Assembly: GCA_034509425.1 (NCBI GenBank)
Contig: JAVTVJ010000130.1
Coordinates: forward strand, 2,349,501-2,413,500
Origin: Eopsaltria australis
Lineage: Eukaryota; Chordata; Aves; Passeriformes; Petroicidae
Length of the DNA stretch: 64,000 nt
Reading direction: 5' to 3'
How positions within the stretch are numbered: position 1 is the stretch's first letter; each line of letters starts with the position of its first letter. Under the pieces are notes generated by a model. The model did not search any database and was not told the DNA's origin. It saw only the letters and a list, made by a program, of their open reading frames with translations. Positions 63,901 through 64,000 of this stretch are shown here, piece by piece. A program made the position numbers and the translations under genes.

Positions 63901-64000
63901 AGTTCAGCATGAAGAGATACAGATGATTTAAGACTGCAGATTGCAGCTCCTGCAGGCTGAGAGAAACCTGCTTAAAACAAACATCCTGAACGGTCTGAAA
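60990..64000. other. Intergenic region to the right of LDLRAD1
   Basis: In mammals TMEM59 follows on the minus strand. I searched the minus strand for its conserved C-terminal region and saw no match, so its 3' end probably lies beyond the window. The stretch holds one CR1 copy (62041-62457). Open frames of 60-150 codons, for example 63396-63845 on the minus strand, have no recognisable domain. Confidence 0.5.
62041..62457 (+). mobile_element. CR1 LINE, 5'-truncated, right of LDLRAD1
   Basis: The plus strand matches the CR1 sense strand: GATGTCCAGAGAAGGACAGC, GAGAGAGCTGGGGGGGCTCA, CAAGTTGCACCAGAGGAGGT, TCAGGCATTGGATCAGGCTG, then GTGGCACTTGGGGACATGGG and GAGGTCTTTTCCAAGCTAAA, ending in ATTCTGTGATTCTAC. 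About 40 bases of the consensus around the GTGGTGGAGTCACCATCCCT block are missing between CCCAGGGCAG and TGGATGTGGC, so the copy has an internal deletion. Confidence 0.93.

Noticed and set aside
60990..64000. Expected 3' exons of TMEM59
   Set aside because: TMEM59 follows LDLRAD1 in mammals, but I could not find its conserved C-terminal sequence on the minus strand here.

Overview
The window is nuclear DNA of a vertebrate, almost certainly a bird. It holds split genes with GT-AG introns, CpG-island promoters, a selenoprotein gene with its SECIS element, and scattered 5'-truncated CR1 LINEs as the only recognisable interspersed repeats. The order GLIS1 (-), NDC1 (-), YIPF1 (-), DIO1 (+), HSPB11 (-), LRRC42 (+), LDLRAD1 (-) is the order I know from human chromosome 1p32, so this is a conserved syntenic block in compact form. 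I reconstructed exons by hand from splice sites, reading phase and remembered family sequences. No database search was run.

Layout. 1-7256: first intron of GLIS1. 7257-7599: GLIS1 first coding exon, inside a CpG island (about 7400-8700). 8700-18384: intergenic, with one microsatellite. 18580-32257: NDC1, a transmembrane nucleoporin, 18 coding exons, complete. 33566-38449: YIPF1, a Golgi Yip1-family protein, 8 coding exons, with a one-base frameshift in exon 7. 38988-39472: a CR1 element. 39940-43729: DIO1, type I iodothyronine deiodinase, with an in-frame Sec TGA and a SECIS element at about 44208-44262. 44918-47177: HSPB11 (IFT25), 5 coding exons, sharing a CpG island with LRRC42 (48332-53692, 7 coding exons). 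56605-60765: LDLRAD1, 6 coding exons including a 7-codon first exon. 60850-64000: intergenic, with one CR1 copy. TMEM59, the next gene in mammals, is not reached.

The genes do not form one pathway. Most look like housekeeping genes with CpG-island promoters. DIO1 activates thyroid hormone. HSPB11 belongs to the ciliary transport machinery, and LDLRAD1 is probably a ciliated-cell gene. The most unusual structure is in NDC1 intron 1: about eight tandem units of 46-59 bp, each carrying a copy of the exon 2 splice acceptor and the first exon 2 codons. That whole 396-bp intron is open and in frame with both flanking exons. Other points to check are the YIPF1 frameshift, a polyadenylation signal in DIO1 that lies before the SECIS, and a possible RFX/FOX promoter signature at LDLRAD1.
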